64,000 nucleotides of DNA from Marinobacter arenosus (GCF_019264345.1 NZ_JAHVAO010000001.1:1984001-2048000); one strand, 5' to 3'; positions 18,420 to 28,316 are shown, counted from the first letter of the stretch. The notes: a model not told the origin generated them from the sequence alone. Numbers and translations are program-made.

Positions 18420-18679
18420 ACCGGGGACGAGCAATCCCCGACCGGTCGCCCAAAGGCCGCAACCCGGCCCCCGGCACGGGTCTGGATGCATCGGCAATCA
18501 CGGATGCTAAAATGATGCCCCAAGACTATTCAACATCTCTCGCGGTGTGCATAATACGCACCCTCTCCGCCGGTCTGCGCAAAAGGTGTACAACCGGGTC
18601 AGTAGTCGGTGGCGGCCTCGGCAGAACGCACTAACGCATTTCTGCAGTCATTCATCTCCATTCTACGGAGGGGCTGAGC

Positions 18680-19474
18680 ATGGAAACCAAACTCCAGCTG
18701 CACGGTTTCAACAACCTGACCAAATCCTTGAGCTTCAACATCTACGACATCTGTTATGCGCAGACCGAAGAGCAGCGCGAAGCGTACATCGATTACATCG
18801 ACGAGATGTACAACGCCGAGCGACTGACCCAGATCCTGACCGACGTGGTCAAGATCATCGGCGCCAACGTGCTCAACATTGCCCGTCAGGATTACGACCC
18901 CCACGGCGCATCAGTCACCATGTTGATTGCCGAGCACGAACTGACCAACGGCGAGGAGCCGGACAACGAAGAATCGCCCGGCCCCTTGCCAGACACCATC
19001 GTGGCACACCTGGATAAGAGCCACGTAACCGTGCACACCTACCCGGAAAGCCACCCCCACGACGGCGTGAGCACCTTCCGGGCCGACATCGACGTGTCCA
19101 CCTGTGGCCTGATTTCACCGCTCAAGGTACTGAACTACCTGATCCACAGTTTCGACTCCGACGTGGTCACCGTGGATTACCGGGTCCGCGGCTTCACCCG
19201 TGACGTCGACGGCACCAAGCATTACATCGACCATGACATCAACTCGATCCAGAATTATCTGACCGAGGATACCCAGAACGCCTATCAGATGATCGATGTC
19301 AACGTGTACCAGGAAAACCTGTTCCACACCAAGATGATGCTTAAGAACTTCAAGCTGGATAACTACGTGTTTGGCGTCAACGCCAGCGATCTTGGTGAAG
19401 AGGAAGCCCAGTCCATCGAAGATCGGCTGCGCCGGGAAATGCTGGAAATCTTCTACTCCCGGAACGTGGAATAA
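18680..19474 (+). CDS. speD: S-adenosylmethionine decarboxylase proenzyme
   Basis: A 264-residue class 1A AdoMetDC that supplies decarboxylated AdoMet for spermidine synthesis. The chain self-cleaves to create the pyruvoyl group; the expected site is Lys113-Ser114 in [13 protein letters not shown]. Length and sequence match the E. coli type (not the short archaeal type). ACGGAGG precedes the start. Spermidine synthase (speE) is not in the window. Downstream is a clear terminator. Confidence 0.95.
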   Translation: METKLQLHGFNNLTKSLSFNIYDICYAQTEEQREAYIDYIDEMYNAERLTQILTDVVKIIGANVLNIARQDYDPHGASVTMLIAEHELTNGEEPDNEESPGPLPDTIVAHLDKSHVTVHTYPESHPHDGVSTFRADIDVSTCGLISPLKVLNYLIHSFDSDVVTVDYRVRGFTRDVDGTKHYIDHDINSIQNYLTEDTQNAYQMIDVNVYQENLFHTKMMLKNFKLDNYVFGVNASDLGEEEAQSIEDRLRREMLEIFYSRNVE

Positions 19475-19493
19475 CGCGCGTCAGCCGGGCCGG

Positions 19494-19517
19494 GCGCGCC
19501 CTGAGGGGCGCGCTTTT
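19494..19517 (+). terminator. Rho-independent terminator of speD
   Basis: GCGCGCC and GGCGCGC arms enclose a six-base loop, followed directly by TTTT. It sits 20 bases after the speD stop. Confidence 0.75.
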
Positions 19518-19627
19518 CCATCATCAAAAATTCTGAACAAACCTTCCAAGATTCTCCGATTTCATCTGAGCCCTCTACGCAGTTCAATACCTCCATACCA
19601 TTCGAATCACCCTCGGAGGAATTGAAC

Positions 19628-20230
19628 ATGAAAAACGTACTTGTCATCACCGCAAGCATTTTCGGCCAGGACGGTCAGTCCTCTCAGCTGGTAGAGCGCA
19701 CGTTGGAGCAGCTGAAGAAGACCCATGGTGAGATCCGCATCACCCATCGCGATCTGGCCGAAGAGCCGGTTCCACACCTCGACGCCTCCCGGTTTGGCGC
19801 TTTCCTGACCGGCACTGACGACCGCAACGATCAGCAGCAGCGCATCGTGGATTATTCAGATTCACTGATCGAAGAGGTCAAGCAGGCGGACGTGTTGGTG
19901 ATGGGTGTGCCCATGTACAACTTCGGTGTTCCGTCCGTCCTGAAGGCTTACTTCGATCACATCGCCCGGGCCGGCATCACCTTCCGCTACACTGAAAATG
20001 GCCCGGTCGGTCTGCTGGAGGATCGTCCGGTATACATTCTGGCGGCGCGCGGTGGCATCTACGCTGGAACCCCGAACGACTCGCAGACACCGTTCCTGCG
20101 TTTGTTCCTCGGCTTCCTGGGCCTGAACGATGTGCACTTTGTGTACGCGGAAGGCCTGAACATGGGCGACGACCAGAAAGAAAGCGCCCTGAACGAAGCC
20201 AGCCGGGATATTGAGACCCTGACCGCCTGA
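19628..20230 (+). CDS. azoR: FMN-dependent NADH-azoreductase family protein
   Basis: A 200-residue flavodoxin-fold quinone/azo reductase. Diagnostic segments are MKNVLVITASIFGQDGQSSQL (FMN phosphate loop), PMYNFGVPSVLKAYFDHI (FMN binding) and ILAARGGIY. AzoR enzymes reduce quinones and azo compounds with NADH and protect from electrophile stress. ATG at 19628 was chosen: GGAGG lies about ten bases upstream, whereas the TTG six bases earlier is too close. A pirin gene follows 38 bases downstream; the two often co-occur in quinone/electrophile stress units. Confidence 0.9.
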   Translation: MKNVLVITASIFGQDGQSSQLVERTLEQLKKTHGEIRITHRDLAEEPVPHLDASRFGAFLTGTDDRNDQQQRIVDYSDSLIEEVKQADVLVMGVPMYNFGVPSVLKAYFDHIARAGITFRYTENGPVGLLEDRPVYILAARGGIYAGTPNDSQTPFLRLFLGFLGLNDVHFVYAEGLNMGDDQKESALNEASRDIETLTA

Positions 20231-20268
20231 ACCGGCGGTTCCCATTCCCTTTCGGAAGGAGGTCAGTC

Positions 20269-21114
20269 ATGACAGAACGCACGCTTAAACAGGTTATACC
20301 AGGCGCCGAGACCTCGGACGGGGCCGGGGTCCGTATCAAGCGCTCTCTGGGGCAACAGCCCTCGCTACGGCTGGATCCCTTCCTGATGCTGGACGAATTC
20401 GGATCGGCGGAGGCCTCGGACTACATTGCCGGGTTTCCCTCGCACCCACATCGTGGCTTTGAAACGGTGACCTACATGATCGAAGGTCACATGCTGCACG
20501 AGGACCACCTCGGCAACCGTGGGGACCTGCGCAACGGCGGAGTGCAGTGGATGACGGCCGGCCGCGGCATCATTCATTCGGAAATGCCCCAGCAGGAAGA
20601 AGGCGTGATGCGGGGCTTCCAGCTCTGGCTGAACCTGCCCGCCGCGGAGAAGATGACCGAAGCGGGGTACCACGATATCCAGCCGGAGGACATCCCCGAC
20701 ATCACCATTGACGGTGGGCGGATAAAACTCATCGCCGGAACCGTGGAGATCGACGGTGCCGCACGACAGGGCGCAGTCTCGGGCCGCAGCACGCAACCGG
20801 TTTATGCGGACATCCTTCTGGACGCCAACGCCCGGGCAACCCTGCCGGTACCGGCCACCCACAACGGCCTGGTCTATCTATACGAAGGCGAGGCCAGCGT
20901 GGGCGACCGGGAACTGCAGCGCCACGCGGCCAGTGTGCTCGGAGACGGTGACCGGGTTTCCGTGACGGCCGGCGCACAGGGCGCCCGGCTGCTGTTGATT
21001 GCCGGCAAGCCCATCGGCGAACCTGTGGTGCAGTACGGACCGTTTGTGATGAACACCCGCGAGGAGATCGAGCAGGCACTGCAGGATTTTCGGGACGGCA
21101 GGCTCACTGCCTGA
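20269..21114 (+). CDS. Pirin family protein
   Basis: A 281-residue bicupin of the pirin family. The metal site is in FPSHPHRGFETVTYM with its His residues, then MTAGRGIIHSEMP; the C-terminal cupin has PATHNGLVYLYEG. Bacterial pirins act on quercetin-like substrates or as redox-linked regulators. A full-length Shine-Dalgarno (AAGGAGGT) gives strong translation. It ends 5 bases from the convergent end of the phosphoribulokinase gene. Confidence 0.9.
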   Translation: MTERTLKQVIPGAETSDGAGVRIKRSLGQQPSLRLDPFLMLDEFGSAEASDYIAGFPSHPHRGFETVTYMIEGHMLHEDHLGNRGDLRNGGVQWMTAGRGIIHSEMPQQEEGVMRGFQLWLNLPAAEKMTEAGYHDIQPEDIPDITIDGGRIKLIAGTVEIDGAARQGAVSGRSTQPVYADILLDANARATLPVPATHNGLVYLYEGEASVGDRELQRHAASVLGDGDRVSVTAGAQGARLLLIAGKPIGEPVVQYGPFVMNTREEIEQALQDFRDGRLTA

Positions 21115-21119
21115 GCACA

Positions 21120-21986
21120 TCAGGCGAAGGGTTTTCTGGCCATCAGGCGCTGAACCATGGGTCGCACCAGCAGATCCATGGCCAGCGCCATTTTTGTGCC
21201 TGGTATGACCAGGGTGTCGTGGCGGGACAGGCTGCTGTTGGCGATGACCTGGAGCAGGTAGGGAAAATCCACTTCCGACGGGTCCCGAAACCGGATCACC
21301 AACATGCTCTCGTCCTCGGTGGGCACATCGCGGACGACAAACGGATTGGAGGTATCCACCAGGGGAATCCGCTGGAAGTTGATGTGGGTTTGTGAAAACT
21401 GCGGGACGATGTCGTGGACGTAGTCGTCCATCCGGTTGATGATGGTCTCGACCACGGCTTCCTGGCTGTACCCCCGCTTGTTGGTGTCACGATGGATCTT
21501 CTGGATCCATTCCAGGTTCACAATGGGCACCACGCCGATCAGCAGGTCCACGTACTGGGCAATATTGTAGGCATCGCTGACCACGCCGCCATGCAACCCC
21601 TCGTAGAACAGCAGGTCGGTATCGGCCGGCAAGGGTCCCCAGGGCGTGAAGGTACCCGGTTTGTGGCCGGCGGCCATCAGTTCGCGATCCTCATCGTGCA
21701 CGTACTGGCGGTAGCGACCGTTACCCGTGTGGCCATAGTCGTAAAACAGCGCTTCGAGTTTATCGATGTGATTGGCGGCCAGCGCGAAGTGGTTGCGTTC
21801 GCCAAACTGCCCCTTGGCGGCCAGCCTCGCCATCTGTTCCCGGTTGTACCGGTGGAAGCTGTCCCCGCTGACCATGGCCGCATTCAGGCACTCACTGGCA
21901 AACATGCGGTTGAAGATCTGGCCGGTTGTGGTGGTTCCGGCGCCGGACGAACCGGTAACGGCAATAATCGGATGGCGCTTGGACAT
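21120..21986 (-). CDS. prkB: Phosphoribulokinase-like protein, PrkB type
   Basis: A 288-residue P-loop kinase of the phosphoribulokinase/uridine kinase superfamily, closest to E. coli PrkB. The Walker A loop is GSSGAGTTTT (12-21); VSGDSFHRYNRE is the PRK substrate/Mg region; FYEGLHGGV and IQKIHRDTNKRGYS carry the usual conserved acidic and basic residues. In E. coli prkB neighbours yhfA-crp, as here. No RuBisCO or other Calvin gene is in the window, so carbon fixation is not implied. It lies 18 bases downstream of the PilZ-DUF1631-GGDEF-EAL gene and is probably co-transcribed. Confidence 0.85.
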   Translation of the reverse strand: MSKRHPIIAVTGSSGAGTTTTGQIFNRMFASECLNAAMVSGDSFHRYNREQMARLAAKGQFGERNHFALAANHIDKLEALFYDYGHTGNGRYRQYVHDEDRELMAAGHKPGTFTPWGPLPADTDLLFYEGLHGGVVSDAYNIAQYVDLLIGVVPIVNLEWIQKIHRDTNKRGYSQEAVVETIINRMDDYVHDIVPQFSQTHINFQRIPLVDTSNPFVVRDVPTEDESMLVIRFRDPSEVDFPYLLQVIANSSLSRHDTLVIPGTKMALAMDLLVRPMVQRLMARKPFA

Positions 21987-22004
21987 ACAGATGGGGTCCG
22001 AAGA

Positions 22005-25000
22005 TCAGATGAGACTGTCGAGTAACCTCGGTTTCTCGACCACGAAGCCTTGAGCGTAATCCACGCCCAGCTGTGTCAGCATATCCAGAATGTCGCGGGA
22101 TTCAACCTGGGACGCAATGACTTCCCGCTTCATGTAATGGGCCATATCGACCATCGACTGCACCATCGCGCGGTCAGTCTCACTGGTGGAGAGCTGGCTG
22201 GTGAACGTGCTGTCGATCTTGATCAGGTCCACCGGAAGCGAGCGCATGAACTGGAACGAACTTGGCCCACTGCCAAAATTGCCCAGACAGAACCGGCACC
22301 CCAGTTCTTTCATTTCCAGCATAAAATCCGCCACCGCCTCGATATCGTTGATGGCCGACGCCTCAGTGAGCTCGAACCAGAGCCGCTCGATGGGCGCATC
22401 CTTCTGGCTCAGCTTTTCGTAGATAAACTCCAGCAGCGACTGGTCGTTGAGGGAAAAACCGGACAGGTTGATGCAGATCCCACCCATGTGCCGGGGGTCC
22501 GGCGCTTTTGCCTGCAACCAATCCAGCATGTGCCCGACCACCCAGCGATCCACCGCCTGCATCCGGTCATACCGTTCCGCCATGCGCACGAAGTCGCGGC
22601 CGGTGATCAGGGTTCCGGCATCGTCGTACATGCTGATCAGCACTTCGTACTGGGGCGACATGGCTGCCTGAGCGTGCAAGGGGATGATCTTCTGGCAGCG
22701 TAGGAGCATACGCTCCTCGTTAAGATCACTCAGGCCTGCCACCTTGGCGGCAATCTGCTCCTGACGCGCCTGGTCGCCGGCATCCAGCGCGTACTCGGCC
22801 ACCTTGCCGTGCCCTTGTTGTTTGGCGGCCGACAGCGCCTGCTCAGACGCCCTCAGCCAACGCTCGGCGCTGGCCAGCGCCGGCAGTTCAGGCACCACAC
22901 CGGCACTCGCCGACAAACGGTAGGTACGGCCATCAAAGGTGAATTCCGCGGCTTCGACCGAACTGACCAGGTCACGGGCGATCTGCAGGGCATTCTCTGC
23001 GGGCACCAGCAGCGCGAACTCATTGCCCGACAACCGCGCCAGTGGCATCCCATCCTCGACGGCACGGCCCAGGAGATCCGCCACCATCTTCAGGGTCGCA
23101 TCCCCGGCCTGGTATCCGGCGGTATCGTTGAGCAACCGGAACCGACGCAGGTCCAGCCGGACCAGCGTCCGCTCGTCTTCGCGCCGGGCCAGTTGCTGGT
23201 CCAGCATGCGCTCGAACTCGCGGCGGCCCAGCAATCCGGTCAGCTCGTCGTGGGTCGATGCCCAGGACAGCTGATCGTAAACCTTGCGCACCATCCGATC
23301 GATACTCTCATCCACCAGTGGCCGCTCATACTGGTTGTCCGGAACGATAATGCCCTTGCGCATCTGGCGAGCCAGCGCCTCCAGTTCCAGCTCAACCACG
23401 CGCATACCCTGATGATTCACAAACACGAAGCGGCTGAACCCACGGGCAATCCACACCAGGCGGATGTACTGGGGCTGGTCCGGCTTTTCCTGATCCCGCA
23501 GCCAATCGCCGGTACGCAGTTGCTGCGCCCGGTTGATCCACCGTTGCAGACTGCGCTGTTCCCGCTCGGACAACGCCTTCGTGTCGGTCTTCTCGGGCTG
23601 CACCGGTGGTACCTCCACCAGGTCGGGAGCCTTGTCGGGACTGCGTACCAGGAACTGTTTCAATTCGTCACGAATCTGGGACGACGGCATGTGGTTGCTG
23701 GAGATTGACGACAGGCCGTCCTGGATCACCCGCAACAACTCCGGAAGGTTGATGGTGCTGTGGGGGTCGACGGCAAACGCCAGCAGCGAATCGATCACGG
23801 ACAGGTAGTCCTGCCAGAGCTGGCTGTCCGGACCCTGGCGAATCCAGGTCAGCGACAGCAGATCGCGCCAGCCACCGTCCAGCAGACTGAGAACCGCCTT
23901 GGGCACCTTACGGCCCGCCAGCTTCTCGTTCAGCACCTCGGCCACGGCCTGTTTCGACTCGGCCACTTTCTGTGCGCCTTCCGCGGCCGCCGTCACGCGC
24001 TCGACGTTGCGCCGATAGACCAGGTTCTGGCGATCAATCAGGGAATCAAGCTCCAGCATGGTCTGCTCGAACACCCCGGTATCCTGTTCGAAATCGGTGG
24101 TAATTCGCTGGATCAGTTCATCGACCCGGCGCTGAACCACCGGATTGATCCGGCCGCCTTTCACCCCAAGCTGGGCCAGACGGTTCATCACGCCCCGGAC
24201 CGGGCTGTCCTGATCGTCGAAAAACGCCGGATCCCGCATCACCACCTTGAGCACGGGCACCTCAAGCTGGCGCATGCGCTCCTGGGCATATTCACTCAGT
24301 TTCGGGCTTTCGACCACCGACCGGAAAAACCGGTCGACCACATCCAGTGTGCCCTGCTGTTCCTCATCCAGCTTGGTGTCGCCACTGGCCCGAACCTTCT
24401 CCACCACCCGTTCCTTGAGCGTGACCGTTTCGGTATCAGCGACAGCCTGCACCTGCAATTGTTGCAGCTCCCGATGCAGTTCCCCGGCCGAAAGAGGCCG
24501 GGCATTGGGCGGAAACGTCACCGGTTCGGCATCGCCCCGGGCAACACGGCTGGCGCTCAGGGTATCGAGCAGATTGCGGACGGTGGCAAACGCAGTCTGC
24601 GCCGCCTGGGAATAGCCACGAAACTCGCCGCCTGTTCGGGGGCTCCGGGACCGGCGAGCGGGGGCTGCCGGTTTCGCTGACTCGGCCGGGCGGGCGGATT
24701 CCTTCGGTTTGGGTTTGGGTTCCGGTTTTGGCGCCGGGGGCGCCGCAGGCCGGAATTCCGATCGTGTGACGGCGTGGTCGCTCAGGTACTTGCTCAGGTC
24801 CAGGTCCGGCAGCACCCCCTGGCGGATCAGGATGTTGTTGAGTTCCTCATAGAGGGGCCCCAGCTGTTGCAGCACCGTTTGTTCAAAGATCTTCAGGCAA
24901 ACCTTTTCCACGTCCCGGGTTGCCTTCAACTGGTTCAATCCGGCGTGGAAGGCTTCACAGACCAGGGACGGTCCGAGCGGATTGTGATGCCCCGTGGCGT

Positions 25001-25763
25001 TGGCAATGCCCAGTTTGTCCAGGCGCAGCTTTAGTTGCAGCAGGTCACCCCGGTACTGGGTATCGGCCTTGGTCACCATCACCCGGATGGTCAGCCAGTC
25101 CTCGAACTCACCCTTGTCCACCACCGACAGTTCCGAGCCCGGAAACCCCTTGGGTGCGGGCTTGAGGGGCGACTCCAGGGTTCGGGCCATCTGGTGCCAG
25201 ATTACCCGCTGCCGGGCCTGGAGCTGGCCGGAGGCATCCATGAACTCGTTGGCCTGCTGGTCGTTCGTGGCTTTCTGGGCCGCCTGTTTGAGCCCGGCCA
25301 CCATGTGCGCGAAACAGTGGTCCATCAGGGGTTCGATGAACTGGATGACCGCCTTGGCCGATTGATGCAGGACATACTGGACGCGATCGCTCGGTGCCCG
25401 GAGCGACGCCCGATCCTGGTTCCGGGAACTGCCACACTGCTGCAGCATGGCGTCGACGGCGGCGGGGTTGGAGCGGGTGAAATGGACGCCCATGGCACCC
25501 TCGATCCGGCGAACGATGCTGACATGCAGTTCATGACGACGCTGGCCATCGAGGCTTCGGAACCGGACCACCAGTTCAGACGGGCTCGCGGCGACCAACG
25601 CCCGATCGAGCTTGCGGGAGGTATCGGCCGAATAGCGGACAAAGAGGCCTTCCGGACAGAAATCCGCGATCTGGCAGGGCCAGGTTTCGCCATTTCCCAG
25701 ATCAATTTGGGCCGCCAGCTTGATGGGTTTACGGGGGCTGCTACGACGTTCTCTCGGATCCAT
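22005..25763 (-). CDS. PilZ-DUF1631-GGDEF-EAL multidomain protein with degenerate catalytic motifs
   Basis: A 1252-residue cytosolic protein, no clear membrane segment. Residues 1-110 are PilZ-like (ERRSSPRKP and a QIADFCPEGLFV stretch in place of the D-x-S-x-x-G motif). Residues ~140-800 match DUF1631 with a Pro/Lys/Ala-rich spacer near residues 345-375. Residues ~860-1005 are GGDEF-like, but the signature is SGNEF (912-916) instead of GGDEF. Residues ~1020-1252 are EAL-like: EVL at 1040, INLS kept, but the DDFG pair is GN (1161-1162) and the AEGVET box is ASQVES (1217-1222). These changes predict an enzymatically dead c-di-GMP sensor or scaffold. prkB lies 18 bases downstream. Confidence 0.85.
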   Translation of the reverse strand: MDPRERRSSPRKPIKLAAQIDLGNGETWPCQIADFCPEGLFVRYSADTSRKLDRALVAASPSELVVRFRSLDGQRRHELHVSIVRRIEGAMGVHFTRSNPAAVDAMLQQCGSSRNQDRASLRAPSDRVQYVLHQSAKAVIQFIEPLMDHCFAHMVAGLKQAAQKATNDQQANEFMDASGQLQARQRVIWHQMARTLESPLKPAPKGFPGSELSVVDKGEFEDWLTIRVMVTKADTQYRGDLLQLKLRLDKLGIANATGHHNPLGPSLVCEAFHAGLNQLKATRDVEKVCLKIFEQTVLQQLGPLYEELNNILIRQGVLPDLDLSKYLSDHAVTRSEFRPAAPPAPKPEPKPKPKESARPAESAKPAAPARRSRSPRTGGEFRGYSQAAQTAFATVRNLLDTLSASRVARGDAEPVTFPPNARPLSAGELHRELQQLQVQAVADTETVTLKERVVEKVRASGDTKLDEEQQGTLDVVDRFFRSVVESPKLSEYAQERMRQLEVPVLKVVMRDPAFFDDQDSPVRGVMNRLAQLGVKGGRINPVVQRRVDELIQRITTDFEQDTGVFEQTMLELDSLIDRQNLVYRRNVERVTAAAEGAQKVAESKQAVAEVLNEKLAGRKVPKAVLSLLDGGWRDLLSLTWIRQGPDSQLWQDYLSVIDSLLAFAVDPHSTINLPELLRVIQDGLSSISSNHMPSSQIRDELKQFLVRSPDKAPDLVEVPPVQPEKTDTKALSEREQRSLQRWINRAQQLRTGDWLRDQEKPDQPQYIRLVWIARGFSRFVFVNHQGMRVVELELEALARQMRKGIIVPDNQYERPLVDESIDRMVRKVYDQLSWASTHDELTGLLGRREFERMLDQQLARREDERTLVRLDLRRFRLLNDTAGYQAGDATLKMVADLLGRAVEDGMPLARLSGNEFALLVPAENALQIARDLVSSVEAAEFTFDGRTYRLSASAGVVPELPALASAERWLRASEQALSAAKQQGHGKVAEYALDAGDQARQEQIAAKVAGLSDLNEERMLLRCQKIIPLHAQAAMSPQYEVLISMYDDAGTLITGRDFVRMAERYDRMQAVDRWVVGHMLDWLQAKAPDPRHMGGICINLSGFSLNDQSLLEFIYEKLSQKDAPIERLWFELTEASAINDIEAVADFMLEMKELGCRFCLGNFGSGPSSFQFMRSLPVDLIKIDSTFTSQLSTSETDRAMVQSMVDMAHYMKREVIASQVESRDILDMLTQLGVDYAQGFVVEKPRLLDSLI

Positions 25764-25933
25764 GAACTACCTGATCATTCGCAATACCGGAACGGGCGGG
25801 CAGTCGCACCCACCGAATCCGGCTTTCATCCCTGGAATCAGTGACAAACGCCACCTGCTACTATGGGAACCATGTCTGTAATATATCGGCCCGGCCCCCA
25901 CGGGTAACCTTCGCCACTATAACATCCTGACCC

Positions 25934-27004
25934 ATGAAACAGCTTAGTCAGATATACCTTCTTTTGCTACTGGTAACCGGTGTTACCGGGTGTACGACCA
26001 TTGGCTACTACAGCCAGGCCGTGAGCGGTCACCTGTCCCTGATGATGGGAGGGGATTCCGTGAACGGGCTGATCGCCAGTGACGCGACCCCCGACGAACT
26101 GAAAGCGAAACTCACCACCAGCCAGAGGGCCCGGCAGTTTGCCCGCGAAACCCTGAGCCTGCCGGTCGGCGACGCCTTCACGGATTACGTCGCGCTCAAT
26201 CGCCCCTGGGTGGTGGTCAACCTGGTCGCGGTGCCCGAGTTTTCCCTCGAACCCCACCGCTGGTGCTATCCGGTGCTTGGCTGTCAGGCCTACCGCGGTT
26301 ATTTTGACCTCGACGACGCGGAGACGGAACAAGCCACGTTCCAGGAGGCGGGCTACGACACGTTCATTGGCGGGGTAACGGCCTATTCGACACTGGGCTG
26401 GTTCGACGACCCGCTGCACTCGGGCTTCACCAATCTCTCCGACGACCGGATGGTCGCGCTGATGTTCCACGAGCTGGCACACCGCGTCGTTTACATCGGT
26501 GAGGACACGGCGTTCAACGAAAGCTTTGCGACCGCGGTCGAACTCGAAGGCCTGAAGCTGTGGTCCAATCGTTCGGGCGATCCCGAATCGTTCCAGCGGG
26601 CCTTCGAGCGCCTGCAGCAGCGCAACCAGACCCTGGCACTGGTGGAGACAACCACGGCCCAGCTGGAAGCCCTGTACCAGCAGCGCGACCGACTGTCGCA
26701 GGAGTCCATGCGCGAACGGAAAGCCGACCTGATGGCAGGTTTGCTCGAGGCCTACTCGGAGCTCTCCCGCCAATGGACCCAGCCAGGGCCGTTCGGCGCC
26801 AGCCCGACCCGCCTGAACAACGCCAACCTCGCCCTGTTCCAACAGTACAACCAGTACGTTCCGGGGTTTCGCCAGCTGCTAAGAGACCAGGATCATGATT
26901 TCGAAGCCTTCTACCGGGCCGTGGAAGCGCTCTCCGAGCGCCCGGAAACCGAGCGCTCACAGCGACTGGCCGAGCTGTCAGAGCGCTTTGTAGAAGACTT
27001 TTGA
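25934..27004 (+). CDS. Aminopeptidase-like zinc metalloprotease lipoprotein (COG4324)
   Basis: A 356-residue envelope lipoprotein: signal peptide with lipobox VTGC (Cys20), then the DUF2265/Aminopep pattern. The gluzincin site HELAH (His179, Glu180, His183) and downstream Glu197 in DTAFNESFA complete zinc and catalytic residues. The C-terminal half has helical, Gln/Arg-rich repeats (about residues 215-300) that may be coiled coil. Active as a periplasmic or outer-membrane-attached peptidase is the best reading. Its 3' end overlaps the convergent argA gene by 27 bases. Confidence 0.8.
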   Translation: MKQLSQIYLLLLLVTGVTGCTTIGYYSQAVSGHLSLMMGGDSVNGLIASDATPDELKAKLTTSQRARQFARETLSLPVGDAFTDYVALNRPWVVVNLVAVPEFSLEPHRWCYPVLGCQAYRGYFDLDDAETEQATFQEAGYDTFIGGVTAYSTLGWFDDPLHSGFTNLSDDRMVALMFHELAHRVVYIGEDTAFNESFATAVELEGLKLWSNRSGDPESFQRAFERLQQRNQTLALVETTTAQLEALYQQRDRLSQESMRERKADLMAGLLEAYSELSRQWTQPGPFGASPTRLNNANLALFQQYNQYVPGFRQLLRDQDHDFEAFYRAVEALSERPETERSQRLAELSERFVEDF

Positions 27005-28297
27005 ATTGCGCTGGGTGTTGTAGGACGCCAGTTTGGGACCCGGCAGGGATTGCACCGTCGATGTCTGGAAGCCCCGCTCCCGAAACCAGTGTTCGGTTTG
27101 CGTGGTCAGTACGAACAGCTTATGGAGGCCCTGTGCCCTGGCCAGTTTTTCCACCATGGCGAGAATCTCATCACCCCGTCCCGCCCGACGGTAGGACGGG
27201 TCCACGGCAAAACAGGACAACTCTCCACTCGCTTCCTCCGGATAGCTGTAGAGCGCGGCACAGCCAACGATCGTGCCGTCGCGCTCCGCTACCACAAACC
27301 GGTCGATCTCGGTCTCCAGCATTTCCCGGGACCGACGGACCAGGATACCCTGTTCCTCCAGCGGCTGAATCAGCTCCAGAATACCGCCGATGTCCTCAAC
27401 CCGGGCCTGTCGGATCTGCTCGTAATTGTCACCGCTGACCAGGGTCCCGGAGCCATCCCGAGTGAACATCTCCTCCAACAGAGCGCCGTCATCAACGTAG
27501 CTGATGATGTGAGCCCGGCGAACACCTTTGACACAGGCGTCGCAGGCGGCCCGCAAGAGCGCGGCATCGTGACCGGTCACGACACCCGCGGCGAGGCGTT
27601 CTGACGCCTGACGCGCCGAGAGCTCGCGGATCAGGGAACCGTCTTCCTCGAGCAGCCCCTGGTCATCGATGAAGACCATCAGTTTTTCAGCCTGCAGGGC
27701 GGCCGCCACCTGGCTGCCCACGTCCTCGTAGGACAGGTTGAAGGCATCGCCGGTGGGCGAATAACCCAAGGGCGGCAGCAGGACGATGTGCCCCAACTCC
27801 AGCAGTTTCTCGATACCGGCCACGTCAATCCGCCGGACCTTACCGGTGTGACCGAAATCAATACCGTCCAGTACCCCGACCGGTCGGGCGGCGACGTAAT
27901 TCCCGCTGCTGACCCGGATCCGGGCATTGTGCATCGGGGAGTTCACCAGCCCCATGGACAGGCGGCTCTCAAGGTAGGCGCGCAGGCCGCCGATGGCCTC
28001 CATCACCATGGGCAGCTGCTGCTCCGGGGTAATACGCAGCCCCCGGGCAAAGGATGACTCAACACCGGCACCGTCCAGGCGGGCCTGGATTTGTGGTCGG
28101 GCACCGAACGCCACCACCAACTTCACCCCCAGGCTGCTCAGCAACGCGATGTCGTGGATGATGTTGATGAAATTGCCATGCTCAATGGCATCGCCCGGAA
28201 TGGTCAACACCACCGTCCGTCCCCGATGGGCGTTGATGTAGGGCGATGAGTGGCGGAACCCATGCAGCCAGTCGTTCGATTTCAACCCGCTCTCCAA
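26978..28297 (-). CDS. argA: N-acetylglutamate synthase
   Basis: A 439-residue bifunctional-architecture ArgA: an N-terminal amino-acid-kinase domain (NFINIIHDIALLSSLGVKLV to about residue 275) for arginine inhibition and a C-terminal GNAT domain (~290-439) with FVVAERDGTIVGCAALY and AVDPSYRRAGRGDEI acetyl-CoA loop. It makes N-acetylglutamate from glutamate and acetyl-CoA, the first arginine step. argE lies 19 bases upstream on the same strand. Length and order fit the Pseudomonas argA family. Confidence 0.95.
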   Translation of the reverse strand: MESGLKSNDWLHGFRHSSPYINAHRGRTVVLTIPGDAIEHGNFINIIHDIALLSSLGVKLVVAFGARPQIQARLDGAGVESSFARGLRITPEQQLPMVMEAIGGLRAYLESRLSMGLVNSPMHNARIRVSSGNYVAARPVGVLDGIDFGHTGKVRRIDVAGIEKLLELGHIVLLPPLGYSPTGDAFNLSYEDVGSQVAAALQAEKLMVFIDDQGLLEEDGSLIRELSARQASERLAAGVVTGHDAALLRAACDACVKGVRRAHIISYVDDGALLEEMFTRDGSGTLVSGDNYEQIRQARVEDIGGILELIQPLEEQGILVRRSREMLETEIDRFVVAERDGTIVGCAALYSYPEEASGELSCFAVDPSYRRAGRGDEILAMVEKLARAQGLHKLFVLTTQTEHWFRERGFQTSTVQSLPGPKLASYNTQRNSKVFYKAL

Positions 28298-28316
28298 GTC
28301 AGTCGTTACAGGGCGT

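Noticed and set aside
18421..18440. Stem CGGGGA/TCCCCG after osmC as a terminator
   Set aside because: There is no T run after it and the loop is long, so it was not listed as a terminator.
21120..21986. Evidence for carbon fixation through phosphoribulokinase
   Set aside because: The protein is of the E. coli PrkB type, and no other Calvin cycle gene is in the window.
22005..25763. Calling this protein an active diguanylate cyclase and phosphodiesterase
   Set aside because: The SGNEF and GN substitutions remove catalytic and metal residues, so activity should not be assumed.
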